Origin: Desulfonauticus submarinus
GTDB taxonomy: Bacteria > Desulfobacterota > Desulfovibrionia > Desulfovibrionales > Desulfonatronovibrionaceae
NCBI RefSeq assembly: GCF_900104045.1
Contig: NZ_FNIN01000011.1
Location: 1 to 54,041, forward strand
DNA length: 54,041 nucleotides
Reading direction: 5' to 3'
A model generated the notes under the pieces. That model saw only the letters and a program-made list of their open reading frames with translations. It had not been told where the DNA came from and did not search any database. Positions within the stretch are counted from its first letter, which is position 1; every line of letters starts with the position of its first letter. Made by a program: the position numbers and the translations under genes. This document shows positions 42,194-52,248 of the stretch, one piece after another.

Positions 42194-43498
42194 TTAATCA
42201 GAAATATCTAAAGCAATAAGATCATATGTTTTTGTATCTTCAATATTAGCTAAAACAAATTTTCCAGGTGAAGCGTTAAGAGAGCTAATATAAGTAAAGC
42301 CATCTATCTCTGGGGCTTGGAACCAGGTTCGACCTTTGAATAAAGTGGGCCATTCAGGGTGAGGTTCATCTATTAATATCTTTTCCTTTTTTCCTTTCCA
42401 TGTTTTTAGCCATTTTTTAGATATTTCTTGTTGTAATGTCATTATTTCCTGATAGCGTCTTTGTTTTTCTCTTGATGTCACCTGATTAGATAACTTTGCC
42501 GCTCGGGTGCCTTGTTCTGGAAAATAAGTGAATACGCCTAGATAGTGGAATTGATTTTTTAAAACAAACTGAACAAGATATTCAAAGTGGGAGATAGATT
42601 CTCCTGGATAACCTACAATTAAGGTAGTACGAATAACAGCCTCTGGAATATGTTCTTTAATAAGTTCTAATACTTTTTGAGGATTTTTAGCAAAAGGCCT
42701 ACCCATTGATTTTAGAATTTCTGGATGAGCGTGTTGTAAAGGTAAATCAAAATAAGGTAAGATATTGTTATATTTTTTAATTATATTGAGAAGATTTTTA
42801 TTTATTCCGCCTGGATAGAGATAAAGCATTCTTATCCAAGAAAATTCCAAATTTGCAAGATGTTCTAAGAGAGTTGCAAGTCCGTTTTTATATCCAAGAT
42901 CTCTTCCATAAGCTGTAAGATCCTGCGCTATAAGAATGATCTCTTTTACTCCACAATTTTTTATATGAGAGGCCTCTAAGATGAGCTTTTGGAGTGGTTT
43001 AGATTTTAATTTTCCTCTTATTGAAGGTATAGTGCAAAATGAACATCGGTTATTGCATCCTTCGCTTATCTTTAAGTAGGCATAAGAAGAAGTAGTAAGG
43101 ACGCGTTTGCTTTTTTTAAAGGCATTTGGAAAATATTTTTCTAATTTAGAGGTTAGTTGCGATTGTTTTGCTATCGGAAGCCATAGATCAACTTCTGGAA
43201 ATTCTTTTTTTATTTCGATTCCATATCTATTAACTAAACATCCTGTGACTATAAAAAATGGTTTTGGGTTTAAATGCTTGATTTGTTCTATAATAAAGAT
43301 AATTTTTTCTAAGGCTTCTTCCACAGCAGGTTGAATAAAGGAGCAAGTATTCAATAAAATAAGATCAGCTTCTGTGGGTGAATGTACAGGTTTAAAATTT
43401 TTTAATATTCCAAGGATATTTTCTGTATCTACTAAATTTTTAGGACAACCAAGACTAAGAGAAAATACTTTTAAAGATGTAGATTTGGGACTTTTCAT
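42194..43498 (-). CDS. rimO: Ribosomal protein S12 methylthiotransferase RimO
   Basis: Radical SAM enzyme that adds a methylthio group to Asp of ribosomal protein S12. The 434 residues carry the N-terminal UPF0004 domain with cysteines in SLGCPKNLVDTE, NTCSFIQPA and TGCLV, the radical SAM motif ISEGCNNRCSFCTIPSIRGK, LIAQDLTAYG, LYLYPGGI and a C-terminal TRAM domain. SFCTIPSIRGK and the overall order fit RimO rather than MiaB. Length is normal. Confidence 0.95.
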   Translation of the reverse strand: MKSPKSTSLKVFSLSLGCPKNLVDTENILGILKNFKPVHSPTEADLILLNTCSFIQPAVEEALEKIIFIIEQIKHLNPKPFFIVTGCLVNRYGIEIKKEFPEVDLWLPIAKQSQLTSKLEKYFPNAFKKSKRVLTTSSYAYLKISEGCNNRCSFCTIPSIRGKLKSKPLQKLILEASHIKNCGVKEIILIAQDLTAYGRDLGYKNGLATLLEHLANLEFSWIRMLYLYPGGINKNLLNIIKKYNNILPYFDLPLQHAHPEILKSMGRPFAKNPQKVLELIKEHIPEAVIRTTLIVGYPGESISHFEYLVQFVLKNQFHYLGVFTYFPEQGTRAAKLSNQVTSREKQRRYQEIMTLQQEISKKWLKTWKGKKEKILIDEPHPEWPTLFKGRTWFQAPEIDGFTYISSLNASPGKFVLANIEDTKTYDLIALDISD

Positions 43499-43571
43499 TT
43501 TAAATGATATAGGTTAGCCTATTTAGTTAAATAAGTTCTCAATATTTTAAAAAATTAGGAGAATAATTATT

Positions 43572-44495
43572 ATGCAATGGAAACATAAGCATTTACTCGA
43601 TGTTGACCAACTAAGTAAAGAAGAAATTTATCATATTTTTGAATTAGCCAAGAGTTTTAAAGAAATAAACAAGAGGCCAGTAAAGAAAGTTCCAACTTTA
43701 AAAGGCAAAAGTGTTGTACTATTTTTTGCAGAGCCATCAACGCGCACTAAAACCTCTTTTGATATGGCAGGAAAGAGATTATCTGCAGATACATTTTCTT
43801 TGGCTAAGTCTAGTAGTAGTTTAAAAAAGGGGGAAAGTCTAAAAGATACTGTTCTTACCTTAGAAGCTATGAATCCAGATTGTATTGTAATTCGTCATTG
43901 GCATAGTGGTGCTGCTAGTTTTGTTGCTTCGTGTGTAAAGTGCTCTGTGATTAATGCAGGAGATGGTTGGCATGCGCACCCAACACAAGCTTTGCTTGAT
44001 GGATTTACTTTATATTCTCTTGGCTTTGAGTTTAAGGAAAAAACTATTCTTATCCTTGGAGATATAGCTCATAGTAGGGTAGCAAGATCTGATATTAAAC
44101 TTTTTACTAAACTGGGAGCAAAAGTAAGACTTTGTGCTCCAAAAACGCTGCTTCCTTTTGATACTTCAACCTGGCCAGTGGATGTTTTTTCCAACTTAGA
44201 AGACGCAATACAAAATGTAGATATAGTTATTTGTTTACGTCTTCAGTTGGAAAGACAAGAAAATGGACTTTTGCCAGATTTACGAGAATATAGTATTCGA
44301 TATGGACTTAATTATAAAATTTTAAAAAAAGCTCGTCCTGACGTTAAAATAATGCATCCAGGGCCTATAAATAGAGGTGTTGAAATTGATTCACATTTAG
44401 CTGATTTTGAGAGAAGTTTAATTTTAGATCAGGTAAATTCTGGTGTGGCTGTGAGAATGGCACTTTTATATTTATATATTTTAGGAACTAAATAA
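43572..44495 (+). CDS. pyrB: Aspartate carbamoyltransferase catalytic subunit
   Basis: PyrB joins carbamoyl phosphate and aspartate in pyrimidine synthesis. The 307 residues contain the carbamoyl-phosphate loop [17 protein letters not shown] (about 53-69), [44 protein letters not shown] and [14 protein letters not shown]. The usual STRTR appears as STRTK. No regulatory subunit (pyrI) is nearby. AGGAG precedes the ATG; pyrC follows after 16 bases. Confidence 0.96.
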   Translation: MQWKHKHLLDVDQLSKEEIYHIFELAKSFKEINKRPVKKVPTLKGKSVVLFFAEPSTRTKTSFDMAGKRLSADTFSLAKSSSSLKKGESLKDTVLTLEAMNPDCIVIRHWHSGAASFVASCVKCSVINAGDGWHAHPTQALLDGFTLYSLGFEFKEKTILILGDIAHSRVARSDIKLFTKLGAKVRLCAPKTLLPFDTSTWPVDVFSNLEDAIQNVDIVICLRLQLERQENGLLPDLREYSIRYGLNYKILKKARPDVKIMHPGPINRGVEIDSHLADFERSLILDQVNSGVAVRMALLYLYILGTK

Positions 44496-44511
44496 GCATT
44501 AGGGAGTTTTT

Positions 44512-45798
44512 ATGAATATAGAAATAGTTATAAAAAATGTTGTGTGGATGGAGAATAGGGTTAATATAATCATAGCAGAAGGAAAAATCGTAGATATAGT
44601 TGAGAAAATAGATTTTAATTTAGATAATAAAAAAATTTTTGATGCCAATGGGCTTATATTATTGCCAAGTCTTATTGACGCTCATGTTCATTTAAGAGAG
44701 CCAGGGTACGAGTATAAGGAAGATATTGCTTCTGGCCTACACGCTGCTGCTGGAGGAGGATTTGGAATAGTAATGGCAATGGCGAATACTAATCCAATAA
44801 ATGATAGGGCTAGTGTGACTGAGTTTATGTTAGATAAAGCAAAAGAGAGTTGGCCCAATGGTCCAAGACTTTATCCTATTGGAGCCTTGACCAAAGGTTT
44901 GGCTGGTAAGGAAATGGCTCCATTAGCTGAGCTTGCAGAGGCTGGATGTAAAGCGTTTTCAAATGATGGGCTTCCTGTAATGAACAATGAGATTTTTAGA
45001 AGGTGTGTGGAGTATGCATGGGATTTAGGTTTAAAAGTGATAGACCATTGTGAAGATAGTTTTTTAGCCAAAGATGGGGCAATTAATGAGGGTAAATTAT
45101 CTTCTTTTTTGGGCTTAAAGGGAATTCCCTCTGTAGCAGAGAGTTTACAGGTTGCAAGAGATATTTTACTTTCTGCATATTTAGATATTCCCATTCATCT
45201 AGCTCACATAAGTTGTAAAGAATCTGTAGAGCTTATTTATTGGGCAAAACAAAAAGGTATACCAATTACAGCAGAAACTTGTCCTCATTATCTTTTTTTA
45301 ACTGAAGATGCTTGTAATGAATACAATACCCTAGCAAAAGTAAACCCTCCTTTGCGTACCAAACAAGATCAAGAAGCATTGCTCCATGCTTTGCGAGAAG
45401 GAGTTATTGATATTTTGGTAACAGATCACGCTCCTCATGCTGATTTTGAAAAAGAACAAGCTTTTGCAGATGCGCCTAATGGAATTTCTGGTTTAGATAC
45501 AGCTTTAAGTTTAAGTCTAAAACTTCTTAAAAAAGGATTTAGTTTTAAAGATATTATAGGGCTTTGGGGTAAAAGACCTGCTGAAATTTTTGGACTTGAG
45601 TTTAGTGAGTTAATGTCAGGTCAGGAGGCTAACTTTATTTTGGTGGATTTAAAAGAGGAGTGGTTAGTTAATCCTAATACCTTGTTTTCTAAGGGAAAGA
45701 ATACTCCGTGGTTAGGACATAAGCTAAGAGGAAGGGTAAAGTTTCATTTTTATAAGGGACAATTGATATTCGGAGAAAAATTATGGCCCGGATTTTAA
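44512..45798 (+). CDS. pyrC: Dihydroorotase
   Basis: PyrC cyclises carbamoyl-aspartate to dihydroorotate. The 428-residue class I enzyme shows the metal-binding LIDAHVHLREPGYEYKED (HxH), MANTNP, HCEDSFL, HLAHISCKESV, AETCPHYLFLT, KVNPPLRTKQDQEALL and VTDHAPH. It forms a unit with pyrB upstream; its last 16 bases overlap the start of the response regulator gene. Confidence 0.97.
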   Translation: MNIEIVIKNVVWMENRVNIIIAEGKIVDIVEKIDFNLDNKKIFDANGLILLPSLIDAHVHLREPGYEYKEDIASGLHAAAGGGFGIVMAMANTNPINDRASVTEFMLDKAKESWPNGPRLYPIGALTKGLAGKEMAPLAELAEAGCKAFSNDGLPVMNNEIFRRCVEYAWDLGLKVIDHCEDSFLAKDGAINEGKLSSFLGLKGIPSVAESLQVARDILLSAYLDIPIHLAHISCKESVELIYWAKQKGIPITAETCPHYLFLTEDACNEYNTLAKVNPPLRTKQDQEALLHALREGVIDILVTDHAPHADFEKEQAFADAPNGISGLDTALSLSLKLLKKGFSFKDIIGLWGKRPAEIFGLEFSELMSGQEANFILVDLKEEWLVNPNTLFSKGKNTPWLGHKLRGRVKFHFYKGQLIFGEKLWPGF

Positions 45799-47141
45799 TT
45801 GTAGATGATGATGCTAGCTTGCAGCAAGTATTGGAAATTGCTTGTTTAAAGAAAAAATGGTCCCCGTATTTGGCTGGAGACTTAAAAACTGCTAGAAATT
45901 ATCTCAATAATTATCCTGTTGATGTAGTCTTGTTGGACTTAAAATTGGGGCAGGAAAGTGGTTTAGATTTGCTTAGAGAAATTAGAGAGTCCATGCCTGA
46001 TTTGCCAGTGGTTATGATTACTGCTTTTGCAGAAACTCAAAGTGCCGTAGAAGCAATGAAATTGGGTGCAATAGATTATTTGGCAAAGCCGTTTGATATT
46101 ACCGAGTTGTTTATTATTGTAGATAGAATCTTACAAGAAAAACGCCTTAAGGCTGAAAATCTTTACTTAAAGAGAAAAGTAGGGGGATATTTTGGAGAGA
46201 TAATTGGATTATGCCCCCAAATGCAAAAAGTTTTTGAACTAGTTAAACAGATTGGTCCTACTGAAATAAATGTACTTATTACAGGAGAATCTGGCACAGG
46301 TAAAGAAATTATCGCTAGAAGTATTCATGAGGCTAGTGGACGAGCTTCTCAACCTTTTGTTCCTATTAATTGTGGAGCAATTCCAGAAAATCTGTTTGAA
46401 AGTGAACTCTTTGGTTATAAGAGAGGTGCCTTTACAGGAGCAGATAGGGCTAAAAAGGGATTGTTAGAGGAAGCTCAAGGTGGAACCATTTTTTTGGATG
46501 AAGTGGCAGAATTGCCTCCTAGTATGCAGGTAAAACTACTTCGTTGCATACAAGAAAAAACTTTTAGACCCCTTGGAGGGGCAGAAGAGAAAAAAATAGA
46601 TGTTCGGTTTTTAGCTGCTACTAATCAAAATATTTTAGAAATGGTTAGTCATGGACAATTTCGTGAAGATTTATTTTACAGATTAAGTGGTGTGATTATT
46701 AATTTGCCTCCACTTAGAGATCGTGGAGATGATATTATTGCCTTGGCTGAATATTTTTTGAAAAGGGCTTGCAAGGAACAAAAAAAGAATATTATTGGAT
46801 TTGCGCCAAAAGCTATCCTTAAATTAAAAGGATACTCTTATCCTGGTAATGTTCGGGAATTGGAAAATATTATTGAAAGAGCTGTGGCTTTAGAAAAAGA
46901 GGATGTGATCCAACCAGAGTCATTGATTATGTATGAATATGACAGTGCCTCTCAAAAATTAGAAATGGACAAGGTTTTAAAGGGAGAAATATCTTTAGAC
47001 GATTATTTAATTCTAAAAGAAAGAGAGATATTAGAGGCAGCTTTAAAAAGAGCTAAAAATAAAACACAGGCTGCTGAGCTGTTGGGTTTAAACTTAAGAC
47101 AGTTTAGATATAGACTGCAAAAGACTGGACTGGAGGGATAA
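45783..47141 (+). CDS. NtrC-type sigma-54-dependent response regulator
   Basis: A 452-residue activator with three domains: receiver (ILIVDDD, phosphoacceptor D52 in VVLLDLKLG, K in YLAKPF), AAA+ (GESGTGKEIIARSIHE near 166, the sigma-54 contact loop GAFTGA, FLDEVAELP, R-finger region in RFLAATN) and a C-terminal Fis-type helix-turn-helix (NKTQAAELLGLNLRQFRYRL). No sensor kinase is encoded next to it. Its start overlaps pyrC by 16 bases and the phosphoesterase begins one base after its stop. Target genes are unknown. Confidence 0.93.
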   Translation: MARILIVDDDASLQQVLEIACLKKKWSPYLAGDLKTARNYLNNYPVDVVLLDLKLGQESGLDLLREIRESMPDLPVVMITAFAETQSAVEAMKLGAIDYLAKPFDITELFIIVDRILQEKRLKAENLYLKRKVGGYFGEIIGLCPQMQKVFELVKQIGPTEINVLITGESGTGKEIIARSIHEASGRASQPFVPINCGAIPENLFESELFGYKRGAFTGADRAKKGLLEEAQGGTIFLDEVAELPPSMQVKLLRCIQEKTFRPLGGAEEKKIDVRFLAATNQNILEMVSHGQFREDLFYRLSGVIINLPPLRDRGDDIIALAEYFLKRACKEQKKNIIGFAPKAILKLKGYSYPGNVRELENIIERAVALEKEDVIQPESLIMYEYDSASQKLEMDKVLKGEISLDDYLILKEREILEAALKRAKNKTQAAELLGLNLRQFRYRLQKTGLEG

Positions 47142-47612
47142 ATGCGTTTTGGTGTATTATCTGATACGCATCTTTATTCAATGTCTACCGAATTTGAACA
47201 ATTATATACTAAATTTTTAAAAGATGTAGATGTCTTGATTCATTGTGGAGATTTTACAGGAGAGGAAATATATTATTTTTTAAATAATCATCCAAAATTT
47301 ATTGCTGTAAAAGGAAATTGTGATTTTTTTGAATTATCGCCAAAGGCTTATTTGGAAGTTAATGGCTTTAAAATAGGAGTAACTCATGGATTTGGTGTTT
47401 TAGACCTGGAAAAAAATCCCCAACAACTTTTAAATATTTTTCCAGATGCTGACTTAATTTGTTTTGGGCATACTCATAAAAAATATTTTTCTAAAATAAA
47501 AAATACATATTTTTTAAATCCTGGAACATGTCAGTTAAAGAGAAGACAAGGAACTTTTGCCTTACTGGATTGGAACGAAAAAAATCCTAAGATTCAGTTT
47601 GTAGAAGTGTAA
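47142..47612 (+). CDS. YfcE/MJ0936-type metallophosphoesterase
   Basis: A 156-residue phosphodiesterase family protein with the metal motifs in order: VLSDTH at the N-terminus, LIHCGDFTGE (GD), VKGNCD (GNxD), GVTHGFG and CFGHTHKKYFSKIKNTYFLN PGT (GHTH). Members hydrolyse phosphodiesters. It begins one base after the response regulator stop, so it is the last gene of the pyrB-pyrC-regulator unit, followed by a strong terminator. Confidence 0.93.
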   Translation: MRFGVLSDTHLYSMSTEFEQLYTKFLKDVDVLIHCGDFTGEEIYYFLNNHPKFIAVKGNCDFFELSPKAYLEVNGFKIGVTHGFGVLDLEKNPQQLLNIFPDADLICFGHTHKKYFSKIKNTYFLNPGTCQLKRRQGTFALLDWNEKNPKIQFVEV

Positions 47613-47649
47613 TTACGGCAAGATTATAAGAAGAAGTAATTTAAATAAT

Positions 47650-47678
47650 AAAAAAGCCAGCTTAAAGCTGGCTTTTTT
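47650..47678. terminator. Bidirectional terminator
   Basis: Stem AAAAAAGCCAGCTT / AAGCTGGCTTTTTT with a minimal loop. It lies between the + strand phosphoesterase and the - strand tRNA gene and can serve both. Confidence 0.92.
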
Positions 47679-47684
47679 ACCATC

Positions 47685-47761
47685 TGGTCGGGAAGACTGG
47701 ATTTGAACCAGCGACCCCCTGCTCCCAAGGCAGGTGCGCTACCAGGCTGCGCCACTTCCCG
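47685..47761 (-). tRNA. tRNA-Pro (anticodon TGG)
   Basis: Read on the - strand: acceptor arms CGGGAAG and CTTCCCG pair over 7 bp, D arm with AGCCTGGTAGCGC, anticodon arm CTGCC-TTGGGAG-CAG with anticodon TGG (proline), T arm GCTGGTTCAAATCCAGT. A73 and the CCA end are encoded (47688-47685). 77 bases in all, no intron. Confidence 0.97.
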
Positions 47762-47776
47762 CAGTCGAGAAAACGC

Positions 47777-47805
47777 TTTTTAATGTTTTCTTATAAGACT
47801 GTCAA
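47777..47805 (-). promoter_or_regulatory. tRNA-Pro promoter
   Basis: On the - strand TTGACA (47805-47800), 17 bases, TAAAAA (47782-47777), about 16 bases before the mature tRNA 5' end. Confidence 0.65.
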
Positions 47806-47924
47806 CCAAATTGTTTTATATTTTTTACTTTAACTAAATTATTAATCTGTAGGTACAATTGTATCGTTATTTTTTAGAAAGTTAGACTGTTTGTGTTTGA
47901 TTTCAAAATTTAGTTCAGATATAT

Positions 47925-48701
47925 TTAGGTAGTTAATAAATCTACTAGTTCTTGATGAACAAGGCCATTGGTAGCCAATATTTGGTTAGAATATATATTG
48001 TAAGGTTCATTGGAGAAATTGGTGACCTTACCTCCTGCTTCTTCTACTAAAAGCCATCCTGCGGCTGTATCCCAAGGCTTTAATCCGATTTCATAAAATC
48101 CTTCAAATCGTCCACATGCTGTATAAGCAAGGTCAATAGCTGCTGCCCCAGCTCGCCTTAGTCCTTGAGAAGACAGAAGAACTTTTTTCATGAGTTTTAA
48201 GATATAGTCTGCTTTGGTGGAGATGTTGTAAGGAAAACCTGTAGCTATAAGGCTATTTTTTAAAATGTTTTCTTTAGAAACAGAGATGGGCTTGCCATTT
48301 AAAAATGCTCCTTTTTCTTTTTGAGCAAAAAAGAATTCATTAAGAATGGGTAAATAAATAAAACCCAAAACAATTTTTTCGTTTTTGGCATAGGCTACAG
48401 AAATCGCCACAAAAGGAAATCCGTGAGCGAAGTTAGTTGTGCCATCTAAAGGATCAATGATAAATGTTTCTTCTTCTAGTTTTGTTTTAGTTGTTTGTTT
48501 TTGCTCCTCTGCTAAGAAAGTTGCGTTAGGGAAAATACTTTTAATTTTTTGGATTAGAAAATTTTCCACTGCAACATCCGTATCGGTAACTAAGTCTATT
48601 TCTCCCTTATGACTGATTTTTCTTGGTTTATCCCAATTTTTTTTAATTATATCTCCTGCTTGGTAAATAATTTGAGTAAGTGCAGTAAGTTGTTTATTCA
48701 T
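47925..48701 (-). CDS. suhB: Inositol-1-monophosphatase family protein
   Basis: A 258-residue magnesium-dependent phosphatase of the IMPase/SuhB family. Motifs seen: DTDVAVENFLIQKI, AEEQ, the metal-binding IDPLDGTTNFAHGFPFVAIS (about 80-99), GLRRAGAAAIDLAYTACGRF and KPWDTAAGWLLVEEAGG. I use the ATG at 48701, with GAGGAG about 11 bases upstream; an ATG at 48719 lies before that site. It may act on inositol phosphate or other phospho-sugars. Confidence 0.93.
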   Translation of the reverse strand: MNKQLTALTQIIYQAGDIIKKNWDKPRKISHKGEIDLVTDTDVAVENFLIQKIKSIFPNATFLAEEQKQTTKTKLEEETFIIDPLDGTTNFAHGFPFVAISVAYAKNEKIVLGFIYLPILNEFFFAQKEKGAFLNGKPISVSKENILKNSLIATGFPYNISTKADYILKLMKKVLLSSQGLRRAGAAAIDLAYTACGRFEGFYEIGLKPWDTAAGWLLVEEAGGKVTNFSNEPYNIYSNQILATNGLVHQELVDLLTT

Positions 48702-48880
48702 AAATATACTACTCCTCATCTAGTTTTATTACTCTTACAAAGTTTAATTTTTTTAATACAACTTAAATTTTTTTCTTTCTTTTCTTTCAAAATATTCTAT
48801 CAAACATCTTGCATTTAATCTATATTTAGACTAATTAATTCTAACAAAAAAATAAAGGAGTTTTCTTAACTATTTCACCA

Positions 48881-50773
48881 ATGTCCTTACGCCATAAGAT
48901 TACTATAGTTTTTTTGATATCGTTTTTTGTTATAGTCTCCATTAATTACTTTGTGTTTCGACATTTTTTAAAACGCGAGTTTTTGTATCGAGAGCAAGCA
49001 AACTTAATATCTCAAGTACATAGGGTTAATAAAGCGTTTGAGCAAGAATTTAAGAGGCTATTTTATTTTAATTCCTTCATTATTTCTAGTGGGTTAATCA
49101 ATAGAATATTTATTACTGCATCTCAAGATAGAAAGAATTGGTCAAAAAAACTTTTGCAAAGTGCATCTCTTGATGGAGTTGCTATTGTCAATTCTTCAGG
49201 AGAAGTTAGATTTTCTTCTTGTATAAAAGATAAAGAAAGAGAGTTCTTTTTTATTTTAAATAAGAAAATTCATCAGTTAATTAAATTACTGGAATTAGAG
49301 CAAAAGAACACAATTGTTGGATTGATTCCCAACTTTAAAATGTATTCCGTGGTGGCGGTAAGTAATTTTAAGTACAAAAAACAAACTTATGTTTTTTTAT
49401 CCGCATATTTTTTTGATAAGGTACGCCTTAAAAGTATAATAGAGGGATTAGGTTCAAAATTAGAATTAAGGTTTATACATAAATATACTCCAGAACTTGG
49501 ATTAATTGTTGAGAATCTAAATAAGAAGAAGTTTTTTATAGATATTACTATTAGTGATGCCAAAATTTTTTGGTTAAAAGAAGATGTATTTGGCAATAAA
49601 TCTATATTATTTTCTATTTGTCAAAATAGATCAGTATTTCAGCAAACTCAAGAGTTATTTTATTTTTCATTTCTTTTCATTTTGGTGTCTCTATTATTTG
49701 TATTTTTTATAATAAACTTTTTTTTGAAAAAAATAGTTGAAAAGCCAATCAGCCTCATAAATGCTTGTCTTCAAGATATTGTTGATTGGAATTCTCTTAA
49801 AAATATAGATTTATGTCCTAAAGAAGATGAGCTTAAGTGCATAGTTGATAAGATAAATAGTATAGTCACTAAGTTAAAAAAAGGATATTCAACCTTAGTA
49901 GATAGTTTTTCTTTATACTCTGCTATAGTTGAGCAGAGTGGAGATATAATATTTTTGTGTGATTTGAAAAGCAAAAAGATTCTAAAGTATAATAGGAGTT
50001 TTAGTAATTATTTTGGCTATAAAGATGAAGAAATACATAAAATACTATTCTATGATTTGGTTGATCTGTCTAAAAAAGATGTTGATGCTTTTTTTCATAG
50101 CGTGAGTAAAAAAGGAAGTTTTTTAGGAGAATTTCCATGTAAAGCAAGAGATGGAAAGATTTTTTATGTTGATTTAAGTGCATATTTTATAGAGCTAGAA
50201 GATAAGCAAGTTATTAGTATTTTGGCTAAAGATATTACAGAAAAAAAAGCTGTTCAAAAGAAGATGCAATATTTAGCTTTTCATGATGTCTTAACTGGGC
50301 TACCTAATAGGTTATATTTTTTAAAAGTAGCTGGTAAGGCTCTAGAAGAGGTAAAGAATAGCAATAAGTTTTTGGGATTAATTTATATAGATGTAAATGA
50401 CTTTAAGCTTATAAATGATATTTTTGGGCATGGGGTAGGAGATGCTATTCTAGTGGGTGTTTCTAAAAGATTGGAAGAGATTTTGAGGGAGGGCGACTTT
50501 ATTGCTAGGCTTGGAGGAGATGAATTCGTAGTTTTAATAAAAGATCTTAAGAAAAAGGAATACTTGGAACAAATAGCTAAAAAAATAATAGAAGGCTTTA
50601 AAAAACCCTTCTTGGTAGATAATGAAGAGATAATTTTGAGTTTAAGCTTAGGATTAAGTGTTTTCCCAGAACATGGCAAAACTCTTAATGCTTTGTTAAA
50701 GTCTGCTGACGAGGCTATGTATATGGCTAAAAATGATAAAACTAAAGAGTATGTAGTATTTGTAAAGGAATAA
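48881..50773 (+). CDS. Membrane PAS-GGDEF diguanylate cyclase
   Basis: A 630-residue sensor that should make cyclic di-GMP. Two membrane segments (about residues 8-28 and 262-288) flank a roughly 230-residue extracytoplasmic domain of no recognised type. A linker follows, then a PAS domain (about 345-460: SAIVEQSGDIIFLCDLKSKK, YFGYKDEEI) and a GGDEF domain (about 470-628). The active site RLGGDEFVVL is intact (near 542), and an inhibitory RXXD site (REGD) lies five residues before GGDEF, so product feedback is likely. It has no EAL domain. Confidence 0.94.
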   Translation: MSLRHKITIVFLISFFVIVSINYFVFRHFLKREFLYREQANLISQVHRVNKAFEQEFKRLFYFNSFIISSGLINRIFITASQDRKNWSKKLLQSASLDGVAIVNSSGEVRFSSCIKDKEREFFFILNKKIHQLIKLLELEQKNTIVGLIPNFKMYSVVAVSNFKYKKQTYVFLSAYFFDKVRLKSIIEGLGSKLELRFIHKYTPELGLIVENLNKKKFFIDITISDAKIFWLKEDVFGNKSILFSICQNRSVFQQTQELFYFSFLFILVSLLFVFFIINFFLKKIVEKPISLINACLQDIVDWNSLKNIDLCPKEDELKCIVDKINSIVTKLKKGYSTLVDSFSLYSAIVEQSGDIIFLCDLKSKKILKYNRSFSNYFGYKDEEIHKILFYDLVDLSKKDVDAFFHSVSKKGSFLGEFPCKARDGKIFYVDLSAYFIELEDKQVISILAKDITEKKAVQKKMQYLAFHDVLTGLPNRLYFLKVAGKALEEVKNSNKFLGLIYIDVNDFKLINDIFGHGVGDAILVGVSKRLEEILREGDFIARLGGDEFVVLIKDLKKKEYLEQIAKKIIEGFKKPFLVDNEEIILSLSLGLSVFPEHGKTLNALLKSADEAMYMAKNDKTKEYVVFVKE

Positions 50774-50793
50774 AAATTTGTGAAAAAAAGGAC

Positions 50794-50822
50794 TTGCAAG
50801 TTAAAACTTAAGCGTATATAGT
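50794..50822 (+). promoter_or_regulatory. sat promoter
   Basis: TTGCAA (50794-50799), 17 bases, TATAGT (50817-50822), about 62 bases before the sat start. Near-consensus, as expected for a very highly expressed gene. No copy of TTGACTTAAGTCAA is found here. Confidence 0.7.
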
Positions 50823-50884
50823 GCGTGCATAAATTCACAAGCTATAGTGATGCTAAAAGTGAAAATTAATTAAGGAGGTAGGGT

Positions 50885-52174
50885 ATGTCTAAACTTGTTC
50901 CCCCTCATGGCGGTAAAGGGCTTGTTATCCGCCTGTTGGAAGGAGATGCTAGGGCTGAAGAATTAAAAAAAGCTGAATCTTTGAAAAAGGTGCCTGTAAG
51001 TAGCCGTGAAAAGGGCGATCTTATCATGATTGGTACAGGTGGCTTTAGTCCTTTAGATGGGTTTATGACTCGTGCTGACTGGAAGGGTGTTTGTGAAAAC
51101 TTTTTGTTAGCAGATGGAACATTCTGGCCTGTGCCAGTAACTTTTTCTGTAACTAAGGAAGATGCTGCTGAAATAAAAGAGGGAGATGAGATTGCTCTTG
51201 TTGATCCAGAGAATAACAATGAAGTTGTTGCTACTATGAAGGTAACAGAAAAGTGGGAGAAGACTGAGGCTGATAAAAAGTGGGAATGTGAGATGGTTTA
51301 TAAGGGGCAAGGTGAAGATAGTGCTGATGATAAGTTCTGGAAAATTGCTCTTGAGGATCATCCTGGTGTTAAAATGGTTATGGCTGAGAAGGATGTTTGT
51401 TTAGCTGGTCCAGTAAATGTATTGAGCGAAGGCGAATTTCCTACTAAGTTTAAAGGCGTATACATGCGTCCTGCTGAGATGAGAGCAGAATTAGAAAAGA
51501 GAGGCTGGAAAGAAGTTGCTGCTTTGCAGTTGCGTAATCCAATGCACAGGTCTCATGAATTTTTGGCAAAGATTGCAATTGAAGTGTGCGATGGTGTTGT
51601 TATTCATTCTTTAATTGGAAAATTGAAACCAGGAGATATTCCAGCTGAAGTTAGAATTAAATGTATTGATACCTTAATTGAGCACTATTTTGTGAAAGAA
51701 AATGTAATTCAAGCTGGTTATCCATTAGATATGCGTTATGCTGGTCCTCGTGAAGCTCTTTTACATGCAACTTTCCGTCAAAATTATGGAATTTCTCGTA
51801 TGATTATTGGTCGTGATCACGCTGGTGTAGGTGATTTTTATGGTTTGTTTGAAGCTCAGGAAATTTTTGATCGTATTCCTTATCCAGAAGAGCCAGGCAA
51901 AGCTTTGCTTTGTACTCCTTTGAAGATAGACTGGACTTTCTATTGTTATAAGTGTGATGGTATGGCTTCCTTACGCACTTGCCCTCACTCTAAAGAAGAT
52001 AGAGTGATTTTGAGTGGTACAAAGTTGCGTAAAGCTTTGTCTGAGGGTCAGCCAATCCCAGATCATTTTGGTCGCGAAGAAGTATTAGCTATTTTGCGCG
52101 AGTACTATGAAAATCTAACTGAAAAAGTTGAGATTAAAATGCAAAAGGCTGCTAGTGGAGATCCAATGAAATAA
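50885..52174 (+). CDS. sat: Dissimilatory sulfate adenylyltransferase (ATP sulfurylase)
   Basis: Activates sulfate with ATP to adenosine-5'-phosphosulfate, the first step of sulfate respiration. The 429 residues contain the N-terminal PUA-like domain, the active-site [11 protein letters not shown] (QxRN and HxxH, about 213-223), [13 protein letters not shown] (about 307-319) and a metal-binding region [16 protein letters not shown] (about 352-367). Strong AAGGAGG ribosome-binding site. It precedes aprBA, and its codon choice is more C-rich than that of nearby genes. Confidence 0.98.
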   Translation: MSKLVPPHGGKGLVIRLLEGDARAEELKKAESLKKVPVSSREKGDLIMIGTGGFSPLDGFMTRADWKGVCENFLLADGTFWPVPVTFSVTKEDAAEIKEGDEIALVDPENNNEVVATMKVTEKWEKTEADKKWECEMVYKGQGEDSADDKFWKIALEDHPGVKMVMAEKDVCLAGPVNVLSEGEFPTKFKGVYMRPAEMRAELEKRGWKEVAALQLRNPMHRSHEFLAKIAIEVCDGVVIHSLIGKLKPGDIPAEVRIKCIDTLIEHYFVKENVIQAGYPLDMRYAGPREALLHATFRQNYGISRMIIGRDHAGVGDFYGLFEAQEIFDRIPYPEEPGKALLCTPLKIDWTFYCYKCDGMASLRTCPHSKEDRVILSGTKLRKALSEGQPIPDHFGREEVLAILREYYENLTEKVEIKMQKAASGDPMK

Positions 52175-52194
52175 AGTCGAGAGTGTGTAATGTT

Positions 52195-52222
52195 AAGAGG
52201 GAGAGATTAATCTTTCCCTCTT
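52195..52222 (+). terminator. Terminator after sat
   Basis: A 14-bp stem with one G-U pair (AAGAGGGAGAGATT / AATCTTTCCCTCTT) followed by ATTTTAG, 20 bases after the sat stop. It separates sat from aprBA, which then need their own promoter or read-through. Confidence 0.75.
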
Positions 52223-52248
52223 ATTTTAGACTTTGAGATAAATTTCAC

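Noticed and set aside
42161-42211. Sixteen-codon plus-strand frame near the rimO stop (MADLERRDKEILIRNI)
   Set aside because: It is slightly less AT-rich than its surroundings but too short, has no ribosome-binding site and overlaps rimO; chance is the simplest explanation.
50383-50838. Minus-strand frame of 151 codons opposite the diguanylate cyclase
   Set aside because: It is antisense to the conserved GGDEF domain, with serine- and phenylalanine-rich composition typical of shadow frames.
50774-50884. HcpR-type site upstream of sat
   Set aside because: HcpR has been linked to sat/apr genes in some Desulfovibrio, but no TTGAC-N4-GTCAA palindrome is present in this promoter.
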